Positions 26,457 through 35,160 of a stretch of DNA of 64,000 nucleotides are shown one piece after another; position 1 is the stretch's first letter; each line of letters opens with the position of its first letter. This DNA is from LH-M37 sp965602855. GTDB taxonomy: Bacteria > Pseudomonadota > Gammaproteobacteria > SZUA-229. The translations under genes were made by a program, and so were the position numbers. Where the stretch lies: the NCBI GenBank assembly GCA_965602855.1, contig CBFCZV010000010.1:10368-74367 (forward strand). The letters run 5' to 3'. The notes below the pieces were generated by a model. That model searched no databases. It had not been told where the DNA came from and worked only from the letters and a program-made list of their open reading frames with translations.

Positions 26457-26602
26457 GTCTTATAATGATTCTTAGAACCGGTCTAGTGGTTGGCTTTGAG
26501 ATGTGAGTTTTAGTGCGGTTGTGACTTGCTGGTAGAGAAGTTTTCGACGGTGTTACAGGTAGCTGTAAAAACATGAATTGGAGATTGTTGGTAAAAAATA
26601 CC

Positions 26603-27454
26603 TCAGCGCTTGCCGCCGCCACCCGCCGCAGCCAGCATCTTATCCATCAAGCGATCAGGTAAGAGCCTTTTTAAATAGCCAAATAAATAAGTGGGGAAGG
26701 TCACGTAATAACGAGCTTTGGGGCGACGTGTTTCCAGTGCGATAATGACTTTTTTGAGCACAGCCTCGGGTGGCAGGGTGAAGGGTACGGCGGGGCCTTC
26801 CTTCTTTAGCCTTTTCAGTACGCCTTTGTATCTGTCGTGGTGAATACTGTTTTCAATGTCGATATGCTTCTTCAGCATTTTGACACCGGTAGCACGGAAC
26901 TGGCTCAAAATCGGGCCGGGCTCGACCAGTGAGATATAGATATCAGTGTCAGCCAGTTCAAGCCTGAGCGTATCGCTCAATCCTTCAATGGCGAATTTGG
27001 AAGCATTGTAGGCACCACGAAACGGCATGGCGACAAAACCGAGTACCGAACTGTTCTGGATAATGCGGCCATAGCCCTGACGACGCATCACTGGGATGAT
27101 CAGATTGGTCAGCTCCTGCCAGCCAAAGACATTAGTTTCAAACTGGGTGCGTAAGGTGTCTCGGGATAAATCCTCGACTGCGCCGGGAATGCCGTAAGCG
27201 CCATTGTTGAACAAAGCATAAAGCTCACCATCCGTACGTTTGAGAATTTCATCGACAGCTGTGCGAATAGATTCTGAGTCGTCAAGATCCAGTTGCAGAC
27301 TTTCCAGTCCTTCGTTATTCAGAGCTTCAACACTTTCGGCTCGTCGGGCGGTGGCGAATACGCGATAGCCGTGTTTCTGCAAACCCTTGGCTACGCAATA
27401 ACCGATACCGGTAGAGCAGCCGGTGATGAGAATACTTTTTGTGTTTGATGTCAT
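26603..27454 (-). CDS. Short-chain dehydrogenase/reductase (SDR) family oxidoreductase
   Basis: The 283-residue protein is a classical SDR with a Rossmann fold. The cofactor motif TGCSTGIG is at residues 11-18 and an arginine pair after strand 2 (ATARRAES) suggests NADP(H). The catalytic residues are in NSSVLGF (serine) and YNASK (tyrosine and lysine). The C-terminus is extended past the fold and ends in a glycine/lysine-rich tail, with a hydrophobic segment near 250 that may touch the membrane. The substrate cannot be read from sequence. It is divergent from aspS with a 120-base gap. Confidence 0.9.
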   Translation of the reverse strand: MTSNTKSILITGCSTGIGYCVAKGLQKHGYRVFATARRAESVEALNNEGLESLQLDLDDSESIRTAVDEILKRTDGELYALFNNGAYGIPGAVEDLSRDTLRTQFETNVFGWQELTNLIIPVMRRQGYGRIIQNSSVLGFVAMPFRGAYNASKFAIEGLSDTLRLELADTDIYISLVEPGPILSQFRATGVKMLKKHIDIENSIHHDRYKGVLKRLKKEGPAVPFTLPPEAVLKKVIIALETRRPKARYYVTFPTYLFGYLKRLLPDRLMDKMLAAAGGGGKR

Positions 27455-27574
27455 GGCCGAAGCTTATCATGTGCTCACTGGTATTTTGGCTATACCCAAT
27501 ATGGCTAGACTTGAACAAAACCCCCACAGGACGTAACATTCACCCCCATTTTCTTATCATCAAGCGGACAAATC

Positions 27575-29374
27575 ATGCGCAGCCATTATTGCGGAAAAGT
27601 TACTGAAGAATTTATCGATCAGGAAGTTACATTATGTGGCTGGGTTAATCGTCGTCGTGACCACGGCGGGGTGATTTTTATCGATTTACGTGACCGCGAA
27701 GGTCTAGTGCAGATAGTGTTTGACCCCGATCGTGCCGAAATTTTTGAGATGGCTGAGCGCGTCCGTAATGAGTACGTGTTGCAGGTAAAAGGCCGAGTGC
27801 GTTTGCGTGGTGAAAGCGTAATTAACCCCAAGCTGGCGACCGGCAAGATTGAGATTCTTGGTCTGGAACTGACCGTACTCAACGCGTCTGAAACACCGCC
27901 ATTCCAGTTAGACGATACCGACGTACACGAAGACCTGCGTCTGCGTTACCGCTACATCGACCTGCGCCGCGACGAAATGCAAAAACGTATGCGATTGCGT
28001 AGCGACGTGACCGCTTATTTGCGTTTCTTCCTCGACAAGCGTGAGTTCTGGGATATTGAAACACCGATGCTGACCAAGGCGACACCAGAAGGTGCGCGTG
28101 ATTATTTAGTGCCAAGTCGTACTCATCAGGGTAGTTTCTTCGCTTTGCCGCAGTCACCGCAGCTGTTCAAGCAGTTGCTGATGATGTCGGGTATGGATCG
28201 TTATTATCAAATCGTGCGTTGTTTCCGCGACGAAGACCTGCGTGCTGATCGCCAGCCTGAATTCACCCAGATTGATATCGAGACTTCGTTCATGGGCGAA
28301 GAAGAAGTCATGCAGCTCAACGAAGATATGATGCGTGGTCTGTTCAAAGACGTGCTCGACGTTGAATTGCAGAACCCGTTTCCACGTATGACTCACGCTG
28401 ATGCCTTGCTGCGTTACGGTTCGGATAAGCCTGATTTACGTATCCCAATGGAACTGGTTGATCTGGCTGACGTGATGAAAGATGTGGAGTTCAAAGTCTT
28501 CTCTGGCCCCGCCAACGATCCACACGGTCGCATCGTAGTTCTAAAAGTACCCGGCGGTTCCAAACTGTCACGTAAAGAAATTGACGGTTACACCGAATTT
28601 GTTGGTCGCTACGGTGCCAAAGGTCTGGCCTGGATTAAAGTTAACGATGTCGCCGAAGGTCGCGAAGGTTTGCAATCACCGATTGTGAAGTTCCTGCCGG
28701 ATGAAGCGATTACTGCCATCATCGAAAAAGCTGACATTCAGACTGGTGATATTCTGTTCTTCGGTGCCGGTGAAACCAGCGTGGTTAATGAATCGATGGG
28801 TGCGCTGCGCGTTAAACTTGGCGAAGACATGGGCATGGTTGAAGACATCTGGGCTCCGCTCTGGGTCGTCGATTTTCCCATGTTCGAACGCAACCGTGAA
28901 GGCCAGTGGACTTCATTGCATCACCCCTTTACCGCGCCTTCGGTTAATAGTCCTGAAGAGCTGGAAGCCGATCCCGGTGCGGCCTTGTCTCGCGCTTACG
29001 ACATGGTGCTCAATGGCACTGAACTGGGTGGTGGTTCTGTGCGTATTCACGATATGGCGATGCAGGCATCAGTGCTGAAAGTACTGGGTATTTCTGATGA
29101 AGAAGCCGAAGAAAAATTTGGCTTCCTGCTCACCGCGCTCAAATACGGTTGTCCTCCGCATGCAGGTTTAGCTTTTGGTTTAGATCGTTTGATCATGTTG
29201 ATGTCGGGTGCGACTTCAATTCGTGATGTCATGGCCTTCCCGAAAACACAGACGGCGGCCTGTCCTTTGACTTCAGCGCCAGCTTCAGTTTCTAACGAGC
29301 ATCTGAAAGAACTGAATTTGCGTTTGCGTAAGGTAGAAAAGAAAGAAGACGAAGCTGAGAAACCTGCGAGCTAA
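27575..29374 (+). CDS. aspS: Aspartyl-tRNA synthetase AspS, probably non-discriminating
   Basis: AspS charges tRNA with aspartate. The 599 residues have the OB-fold anticodon domain (1-105), the class II catalytic core with motif 2 (FRDEDLRADRQPEFTQID) and motif 3 (GLAFGLDRL), and the bacterial GAD insertion (about 290-420). Residue 30 in RRRDHGG is histidine. In E. coli, which separates Asp from Asn tRNA, this position is leucine; in relaxed enzymes such as that of Pseudomonas aeruginosa it is histidine. This suggests an enzyme that also makes Asp-tRNA(Asn) for GatCAB. The second known marker (glycine near 83 in Pseudomonas) is serine here. nadA follows after two bases. Confidence 0.96.
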   Translation: MRSHYCGKVTEEFIDQEVTLCGWVNRRRDHGGVIFIDLRDREGLVQIVFDPDRAEIFEMAERVRNEYVLQVKGRVRLRGESVINPKLATGKIEILGLELTVLNASETPPFQLDDTDVHEDLRLRYRYIDLRRDEMQKRMRLRSDVTAYLRFFLDKREFWDIETPMLTKATPEGARDYLVPSRTHQGSFFALPQSPQLFKQLLMMSGMDRYYQIVRCFRDEDLRADRQPEFTQIDIETSFMGEEEVMQLNEDMMRGLFKDVLDVELQNPFPRMTHADALLRYGSDKPDLRIPMELVDLADVMKDVEFKVFSGPANDPHGRIVVLKVPGGSKLSRKEIDGYTEFVGRYGAKGLAWIKVNDVAEGREGLQSPIVKFLPDEAITAIIEKADIQTGDILFFGAGETSVVNESMGALRVKLGEDMGMVEDIWAPLWVVDFPMFERNREGQWTSLHHPFTAPSVNSPEELEADPGAALSRAYDMVLNGTELGGGSVRIHDMAMQASVLKVLGISDEEAEEKFGFLLTALKYGCPPHAGLAFGLDRLIMLMSGATSIRDVMAFPKTQTAACPLTSAPASVSNEHLKELNLRLRKVEKKEDEAEKPAS

Positions 29375-29376
29375 AC

Positions 29377-30468
29377 ATGAGTATCGCCATACAAACTTAT
29401 AGCCTTCTCGATGACCAGGAATGTGAAGATCGCATTCGTGCCGCCAAGGAAAAGTTGGGCGAAAAACTGGTTATTCTCGGTCATCATTATCAACGTGATG
29501 AAGTTTTCAATCACACTGATTTTGCGGGCGACTCATTAAAGCTATCTCGCGAAGCAGCCAACTCTAAAGCAGACTATATCGTTTTCTGCGGCGTGCATTT
29601 TATGGCTGAAGTGGCCGACATTCTTTCGCGTCCCGAGCAAATCTCGATTTTGCCTGATATGTCTGCCGGTTGTTCAATGGCAGACATGGCCGATCTTCGT
29701 CGAGTAGAGCAAGCCTGGAAAGAGTTGTCTGAAATTTTAGATCCTGATGAAATGATTTCACCAGTGACCTACATTAATTCCGCCGCTGACCTGAAAGCTT
29801 TTTGTGGTGAACACGGTGGCATTGTCTGTACCTCAACCAATGCACGTCACGTACTGGAATGGTGTTTCAAACAACGCGAAAAAGTTTTGTTCTTCCCCGA
29901 TCAACACCTGGGTCGTAATACATATGCGGCCATGGGGTTGTCCATGGATGAAATCGTCGTCTGGGATTACGACAAACCGCTGGGTGGTTTAACGCCAGAA
30001 GAAATCCACAAAGCCAAAATGATTTTGTGGAAAGGTTTTTGTTCAGTGCACCAGATGTTCAAACCCGAACAGATTGATAAGTTCAAAGAGAAGTATCCCG
30101 AGACTCAGGTTATCTCTCATCCTGAAAGCTCATACGAAGTCTGTCAGAAATCGGATTATGTTGGTTCTACTGAATTCATTATCAACACCATCGCTAAAAG
30201 CGAGGCGGGTAGTCGCTGGTTAGTCGGCACCGAGTTGAATCTAGTGAATCGTTTGCACGAGCAGTTTCAACACGAAGGCAAGAATGTACATTTTATGTCT
30301 CCGACGGTGTGCATGTGCTCCACGATGTTTCGTATTGATCCGCAGCATTTATTGTGGGTTCTGGAGAACCTGGTTGAAGGCAATGTGGTGAATCAGATTG
30401 GTGTGCCGGAGGAAGTAGCTAAGCAGGCGAAGATAGCACTTGATCGGATGTTGGAAATTTCTCCCTAA
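29377..30468 (+). CDS. nadA: Quinolinate synthase NadA
   Basis: NadA condenses iminoaspartate with dihydroxyacetone phosphate to quinolinate, using a [4Fe-4S] cluster. The 363 residues carry the motifs GHHYQRDEV, FCGVHFMAEVADIL and PDMSAGCSMAD, with cluster cysteines expected in FCGVHF, GGIVCTST and CMCSTMF. The ATG is two bases after the aspS stop, so it is probably in one transcript with aspS. The dispersed palindromic repeat begins on the base after its stop codon. Confidence 0.96.
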   Translation: MSIAIQTYSLLDDQECEDRIRAAKEKLGEKLVILGHHYQRDEVFNHTDFAGDSLKLSREAANSKADYIVFCGVHFMAEVADILSRPEQISILPDMSAGCSMADMADLRRVEQAWKELSEILDPDEMISPVTYINSAADLKAFCGEHGGIVCTSTNARHVLEWCFKQREKVLFFPDQHLGRNTYAAMGLSMDEIVVWDYDKPLGGLTPEEIHKAKMILWKGFCSVHQMFKPEQIDKFKEKYPETQVISHPESSYEVCQKSDYVGSTEFIINTIAKSEAGSRWLVGTELNLVNRLHEQFQHEGKNVHFMSPTVCMCSTMFRIDPQHLLWVLENLVEGNVVNQIGVPEEVAKQAKIALDRMLEISP

Positions 30469-30575
30469 CTGTCATTCCGACAGAGCGCAGCGACGAGGAT
30501 TCTTATTCTTGTCGCAGCCACTACCACCAATGTTTCAGCTCGATATTTCGGTGGATGAGAATCAATAGAATCCTC
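30469..30575 (+). repeat. Dispersed palindromic repeat element (copy 1)
   Basis: The element begins at the base after the nadA stop with the hairpin CTGTC-ATTCC-GACAG (30469-30483), followed by AGCGACGAGGATTC. An outer inverted repeat GAGGATTCT (30495-30503) / AGAATCCTC (30567-30575) encloses an inner CCACC/GGTGG pair, so the whole 107-base unit can fold into a long hairpin. The first 34 bases recur with two mismatches, in the opposite orientation, at 57082-57115. It fills most of the gap to the hydrolase gene. It resembles the REP-like or MITE-like families common in bacteria; no transposase is nearby. Confidence 0.75.
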
Positions 30576-30609
30576 CCCATCACCCCAACTCTCCGCTAAA
30601 CTGCCCCTC

Positions 30610-31269
30610 ATGCGAGAAGCGGTCGTTTTAGTACATGGTATCTGGATGAATGGTCTGGAATTCTGGCGTTTACGTCGGGGTCTGGAGCGTGCTGGTTACG
30701 AGTGCCATGTCTTTAAATACCACGTCTGGGGCAAGTCCCTGGGCGATACGGCGGAGCGCTTGCATGAGTTTGCTGAAAGCATTGATGCACCGGTGGTGCA
30801 TTTTGTTGCGCATAGTCTGGGTGGCATTGTTCTGATGCACCTGTTCGATCAATTCCCGTTTGCTAAAGAAGGCCGAGTTGTGTTGCTGGCGAGCCCGGTC
30901 AATGGCAGCGTGGTGGCGCAGCGTCTGGGGCGTACGGTATTGACCCGCTGGGCGGTGGGGCAAGGTCTGGAGCAGGGGCTGGACGGCAATGTGCCCGCAT
31001 GGCGGGGCTGGCGGGATATTGGCACGATTTCAGGTAGTCTGCCTCTGGGTGTGGGGCTGCTGGTCGGTGGCCTGGATGTGCCTCACGATGGTACGGTTTC
31101 TGTCGAAGAAACTCAATTAGACAGGGTGACTGATGGCATTATCCTGCCGGTGAGCCACATGGGGATACTATTTTCATCTGAGGTTAAGATGCAGGTGATT
31201 ATTTTTTTGCGGGCGGGTAAGTTTGATGAAGCCACCGTGACCCCGATTCCTGATTCTGGTATGGCATAG
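30610..31269 (+). CDS. Alpha/beta hydrolase, lipase-like
   Basis: The 219-residue protein has the alpha/beta hydrolase oxyanion motif LVHGIWMNG near the start, the nucleophile elbow AHSLGG and a late histidine in PVSHMGILFS, so serine and histidine of a triad are visible. It is shorter than typical lipases and has no signal peptide, pointing to a cytoplasmic esterase. The tryptophan-rich N-terminal helix (FWRLRRGLERAGYECHVF) is characteristic of the family. No Shine-Dalgarno is seen before the ATG. Substrate unknown. It sits alone between the repeat element and ruvC. Confidence 0.82.
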   Translation: MREAVVLVHGIWMNGLEFWRLRRGLERAGYECHVFKYHVWGKSLGDTAERLHEFAESIDAPVVHFVAHSLGGIVLMHLFDQFPFAKEGRVVLLASPVNGSVVAQRLGRTVLTRWAVGQGLEQGLDGNVPAWRGWRDIGTISGSLPLGVGLLVGGLDVPHDGTVSVEETQLDRVTDGIILPVSHMGILFSSEVKMQVIIFLRAGKFDEATVTPIPDSGMA

Positions 31270-31373
31270 GCGGGTTCTTTTTTATCCAACAACGATACGC
31301 GCAATGTTAGACTCTGCAGGCAAATAAGGCTCGGTCATGGAGTGGCTTTAATAATAAAAATAGTGGTCAAACT

Positions 31374-31898
31374 TTGAAATCAAAAATACGCATCATCGGT
31401 ATCGATCCAGGCTCTCGCACGACGGGCTATGGGATTCTCGACACCGATGGTTTTCGTCATGCCTATGTCGCCAGTGGTTTTATCCCTGTTAAAGGCGATG
31501 CTCTGCCGGAACGACTGGGTATCATTTTTCGGGAAGTGGCTGCGGTGATTGAAGAATGGCAGCCAGAATCGATGGCGATTGAGCAGGTGTTTATGGGCCG
31601 CAATGCCGATTCTGCGCTCAAGCTGGGGCAGGCGCGAGGTGCGGCGATATGCGCCGGGGTTCAGGCAAATTTGAGTGTTGATGAATACGCTGCACGTGTC
31701 ATCAAAAAAGCTGTAGTTGGTACGGGTGCGGCGGATAAACAACAAATACAATTAATGATGCAGAAATTATTGGGTCTGGAACAAAAATTACAAAGCGATG
31801 AAGCTGACGCGTTGGCGATTGCCATGTGTCACGCTAATCATGCGCACGTTAAGTCGGTGGGCGTGGTGCGCGGTTCACGTCGGGGACGTTGGGTATGA
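31374..31898 (+). CDS. ruvC: Holliday junction resolvase RuvC
   Basis: RuvC cuts Holliday junctions. The 174 residues show the RNase H-like fold with the acidic residues in IIGIDPGSR (about D11), AIEQVFMG (E) and DEADALAIA (two D). The start is TTG 31374, giving the normal N-terminus; I see no earlier ATG in frame. It begins the ruvC-ruvA-ruvB operon and its stop overlaps the ruvA ATG. The gene yebC, often before ruvC, is absent here. Confidence 0.96.
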   Translation: MKSKIRIIGIDPGSRTTGYGILDTDGFRHAYVASGFIPVKGDALPERLGIIFREVAAVIEEWQPESMAIEQVFMGRNADSALKLGQARGAAICAGVQANLSVDEYAARVIKKAVVGTGAADKQQIQLMMQKLLGLEQKLQSDEADALAIAMCHANHAHVKSVGVVRGSRRGRWV

Positions 31899-32500
31899 TA
31901 GGTCGATTGAGTGGATTGCTGCTGGAAAAACAGCCGCCGCAGTTATTGGTCGATGTGCAGGGTGTGGGCTATGAACTTGAAGCACCGATGTCGACCTTTT
32001 ACCAGTTACCGGCGATGGGTGAATCGGTCACTTTGCACATTCATATGGTGGTGCGTGAGGATGCGCAATTACTGTACGCTTTTTATAGTCTGTCTGAACG
32101 TCAGTTATTTAGAGACCTGATCAAGATTAATGGTGTTGGCCCCAAGCTGGCTTTGACCATTCTTTCTGGTGTAACGGCTGAAGAATTTACCCGCTGTGTG
32201 ATGGAAAGTGATGCCAAGGCTTTAACCGCTTTGCCGGGTGTTGGTAAGAAAACTGCCGAGCGTTTGATCGTGGAGTTACGTGATCGGTTAGCGAAGCATG
32301 CTGATGCCGTTTTGCCGAGTGCGGGTAGTGTGGCTGGTTTGAAAGTGGATTCAAATCCGATCAGCGATGCGGTGAGTGCTTTGACTTCACTGGGTTATAA
32401 GGCGCAGGAAGCGAGTCAGATGGTTCGAGCAATTGAGACCGAAGGGTTGACCACGGAAGCCATTATTAAAGCAGCGCTTAAAGGAATGGTGAAAGCATGA
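31895..32500 (+). CDS. ruvA: Holliday junction helicase subunit RuvA
   Basis: RuvA binds the four-way junction and loads RuvB. The protein starts at ATG 31895 (MIGRLSGLL), overlapping the ruvC stop as ATGA; an in-frame TTG at 31889 is not needed. The 201 residues have the OB domain (1-65), the helix-hairpin-helix region (INGVGPKLALTILSG and LPGVGKKTAERLIVELRDRL) and the C-terminal domain III (about 150-201) that contacts RuvB. Its stop overlaps the ruvB ATG, again as ATGA. Confidence 0.97.
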   Translation: MIGRLSGLLLEKQPPQLLVDVQGVGYELEAPMSTFYQLPAMGESVTLHIHMVVREDAQLLYAFYSLSERQLFRDLIKINGVGPKLALTILSGVTAEEFTRCVMESDAKALTALPGVGKKTAERLIVELRDRLAKHADAVLPSAGSVAGLKVDSNPISDAVSALTSLGYKAQEASQMVRAIETEGLTTEAIIKAALKGMVKA

Positions 32501-33552
32501 CGCAAGAGCGCATCATTACTGGTGAGCAGTCTGATGAAGAAGTGGCGATTGATCGTGCTATTCGACCGCAGTTGCTCAAAGATTATCGGGGGCAACCTGC
32601 GGTTACTGAACAGTTAGAGATTTTTATTCCTGCGGCAAAAGGGCGTAGTGAAGCACTGGATCATTTATTGTTTTTTGGTCCACCGGGTTTGGGTAAAACT
32701 ACTCTGGCACATATTGTCGCCAATGAAATGGATGCAACTTTGCATTCGACTTCGGGGCCTGTGCTGGAGCGTCCTGGTGATCTGGCTGCGCTGCTGACCA
32801 ACCTCGAACCCCACGATGTTTTATTTGTTGATGAGATTCATCGTCTGAGTCCGGTGGTGGAAGAAATTTTGTATCCGGCGATGGAAGATCATCAGCTGGA
32901 TATCATGATCGGTGAAGGCCCGGCGGCGCGTTCGATTAAATTAGATTTACCGCCATTCACGCTGGTGGGTGCAACCACCAGAGCGGGTTCGTTAACATCG
33001 CCGCTACGAGATCGTTTTGGTATCGTGCTGCGACTAGATTTTTATTCGGTGCCCGATTTAACCCATATCGTACAGCGCACCGCCAGCATCTTAAATGTTG
33101 AAATGGATATAGAAGGCGCGACCGAAGTAGCTCGTCGTGCTCGTGGTACGCCGCGTATTGCCAATCGTCTGTTGCGCCGAGTGCGTGATTACGCACAGGT
33201 TAAAGCCGATGGTAAAATTACGAATGATGTAGCTTCAAAGGCGCTTAAATTGTTGAACGTTGATCCGGTTGGTTTTGATGTTATGGATACACGTTTGCTG
33301 AGAGCTGTTATTGATAAGTTCAATGGTGGTCCGGTGGGTGTGGAAAATCTGGCGGCGGCGATCGGTGAAGAGCGCGATACCATTGAAGATGTGATCGAGC
33401 CTTATCTGATTCAGCAGGGCTATTTAATGCGTACACCCAGAGGACGTGTGGCAACACCAAAGGTGTACCAGCATTTTGGCCTCAGGCAGCCGGTGAATGA
33501 ACAACTGACTCAGGCAACATTGGAGCTACCCGATGCTGATTGTGAAAAATAA
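32497..33552 (+). CDS. ruvB: Holliday junction helicase motor RuvB
   Basis: RuvB is the AAA+ motor for branch migration. The 351 residues contain Walker A GPPGLGKTT, Walker B LFVDEIHRL, sensor 1 GATTRAG and the arginine finger region (TPRIANRLLRRVRDYAQ). A winged-helix domain closes the protein (RTPRGRVATPKVYQHF). The N-terminal stretch begins with a typical RuvB lead-in (AIDRAIRPQLLKDYRGQ). It is translationally coupled to ruvA and followed nine bases later by ybgC. Confidence 0.98.
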   Translation: MTQERIITGEQSDEEVAIDRAIRPQLLKDYRGQPAVTEQLEIFIPAAKGRSEALDHLLFFGPPGLGKTTLAHIVANEMDATLHSTSGPVLERPGDLAALLTNLEPHDVLFVDEIHRLSPVVEEILYPAMEDHQLDIMIGEGPAARSIKLDLPPFTLVGATTRAGSLTSPLRDRFGIVLRLDFYSVPDLTHIVQRTASILNVEMDIEGATEVARRARGTPRIANRLLRRVRDYAQVKADGKITNDVASKALKLLNVDPVGFDVMDTRLLRAVIDKFNGGPVGVENLAAAIGEERDTIEDVIEPYLIQQGYLMRTPRGRVATPKVYQHFGLRQPVNEQLTQATLELPDADCEK

Positions 33553-33561
33553 TAAAAGGGT

Positions 33562-33990
33562 ATGAGTGTGAGCAATTCAGAAAATGAATTTTTATGGCCG
33601 GTGCGTGTCTATTACGAGGATACGGATTCGGGTGGTGTCGTCTATTACGCCAATTATTTAAAATTCATGGAGCGTGCGCGCACCGAAATGTTACGCAGCC
33701 TGGGTTTTGAACAGGATCAATTGAGAAATGAGTATGGTGTTATTTTTGTGGTGCACAGTTTATCAGCGCAATATAAAAAGCCCGCTGTGTTCAATGATGA
33801 ATTAATAGTGAAAACAAAAATAAGTGGTTGTAAAAGAACTAGCTTAATTTTTTCGCAAATAGTGATGCGGGCCTCTGATGAGGTGATACTTTGTGCTTCA
33901 GATATAAAAGTGGCCTGTATTAATGCAGAAGAATTCACAACTACAGTGATTCCAGGAATAATGTTGTCTAAAATTAAAGAGGGGGGTTAG
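33562..33990 (+). CDS. ybgC: Acyl-CoA thioesterase YbgC (Tol-Pal associated)
   Basis: YbgC is a hotdog-fold thioesterase that acts on short acyl-CoA or acyl-ACP and is linked to phospholipid and envelope functions. The 142 residues begin the tol-pal operon, as in E. coli. The active-site loop YYEDTDSGGVVYYANYLKFMERART near the N-terminus is complete. The stop is two bases before the tolQ GTG. Confidence 0.95.
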   Translation: MSVSNSENEFLWPVRVYYEDTDSGGVVYYANYLKFMERARTEMLRSLGFEQDQLRNEYGVIFVVHSLSAQYKKPAVFNDELIVKTKISGCKRTSLIFSQIVMRASDEVILCASDIKVACINAEEFTTTVIPGIMLSKIKEGG

Positions 33991-33992
33991 CA

Positions 33993-34727
33993 GTGGAAGC
34001 CGATATGTCGATATTGAGTCTGGTTGCACGTGCGAGTGTTACCGTTCAGCTGGTGATGTTTGTTCTGCTGGCTGCATCCGTTTTGTCCTGGGTCATTATT
34101 TACCTTAAATATGATGTGCTGAAAAATGCGAGTGAAAACGCGATGCGTTTTGAGGATCAGTTCTGGTCGGGAATTAATTTATCTGATTTGTATGCTCGGG
34201 TTAAAAAGAATACAGAGCATGGCAGTGGCATGGCACGTATTTTTGTCGCCGGGTTTGCAGAATATATTCGGGTGCACAAGCACGCATCGAACAATACGGA
34301 AATGATGCTGTCTGGCGTGCAGCGTAGTATGAAAGTAGCTCTGGCGCGGGAAGAAGAGCGACTTGATTCACATTTATCTATGCTGGCGACGATTGGCTCA
34401 ATCAGCCCGTATATAGGACTGTTTGGTACGGTGTGGGGGATTATGCGTTCCTTCATTGCGCTGGGTTCGGTGCAGCACGCCAGCTTAGCCATGGTAGCAC
34501 CGGGTATTGCTGAAGCCTTGATTGCGACGGCGATGGGACTGTTTGCAGCAATCCCTGCTGTGATCGCTTACAACCGTTATGCCGAACGTGTTGATCGTCT
34601 GGCTGTCTCCTATGAGAACTTTGCTGAAGAATTTGCCACTATTTTGCAACGCCAAAGTCAGTGCTTGCAGAACGAGGGTGGTGATCAGTGTGAAGAAGGT
34701 GCTTCAATTTCTGAGGATAAAGTTTAA
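33993..34727 (+). CDS. tolQ: Tol-Pal system inner-membrane protein TolQ
   Basis: TolQ is the pentameric ion-channel subunit (MotA/ExbB family) that powers Tol-Pal constriction with TolR. The 244 residues have three membrane helices (about 18-38, 135-160, 175-198) with conserved ATIGSISPYIGLFGTVWGIM and AEALIATAMGLFAAIPAVIAYN. The GTG at 33993 has the strong purine stretch GAGGGGGG seven bases upstream, which decides for it over the ATG at 34005. It is followed by tolR after five bases. Confidence 0.96.
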   Translation: MEADMSILSLVARASVTVQLVMFVLLAASVLSWVIIYLKYDVLKNASENAMRFEDQFWSGINLSDLYARVKKNTEHGSGMARIFVAGFAEYIRVHKHASNNTEMMLSGVQRSMKVALAREEERLDSHLSMLATIGSISPYIGLFGTVWGIMRSFIALGSVQHASLAMVAPGIAEALIATAMGLFAAIPAVIAYNRYAERVDRLAVSYENFAEEFATILQRQSQCLQNEGGDQCEEGASISEDKV

Positions 34728-34732
34728 AGCTC

Positions 34733-35155
34733 ATGCCTCGTCATCGTAAACGTAGAGCCGTTGCTGAAATCAATGTGGTGCCTTACATTGATGTCATGCT
34801 GGTGTTGTTGATTATTTTTATGATCACGGCACCTTTGATACAGCAGGGTGTAGAGATCGATTTGCCGCAGGCGAATGCTAATCCTTTGCCGCCTGATCAA
34901 CGTGAGCCGGTGGTGTTAACGGTGAGTAAAACCGGTGAGTATTATTTGAATATCGGTGAGAAAATCAAAGAGCCTATTAGTGAAGAAGTATTGGTGCATC
35001 GTGTTGCTGCGGTAGTTAAGTATCAACCGGATACCCCCGTGCTGGTTCGCGGTGATCATAATGTGGATTATGGCAGCATTACCAATGCCATGGTGTTATT
35101 GCAGACAGCCGGTGTGGAAAAAGTCGGTTTGATGACTGATCAGCCGGACAATTAA
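34733..35155 (+). CDS. tolR: Tol-Pal system protein TolR
   Basis: TolR (ExbD family) forms the proton pathway with TolQ. The 140 residues have one N-terminal membrane helix with the essential aspartate in VVPYIDVMLVLLIIFMITAPL and a periplasmic domain that can bind peptidoglycan (TPVLVRGDHNVDYGSITNAMVLLQ). Position and length are normal; it lies five bases after tolQ and five before tolA. Confidence 0.96.
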   Translation: MPRHRKRRAVAEINVVPYIDVMLVLLIIFMITAPLIQQGVEIDLPQANANPLPPDQREPVVLTVSKTGEYYLNIGEKIKEPISEEVLVHRVAAVVKYQPDTPVLVRGDHNVDYGSITNAMVLLQTAGVEKVGLMTDQPDN

Positions 35156-35160
35156 AAATA

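Noticed and set aside
26422..26622. A 66-codon frame in the gap between ompW and the dehydrogenase
   Set aside because: It overlaps the dehydrogenase 3' end, has no ribosome-binding site and spans the FNR-type box.
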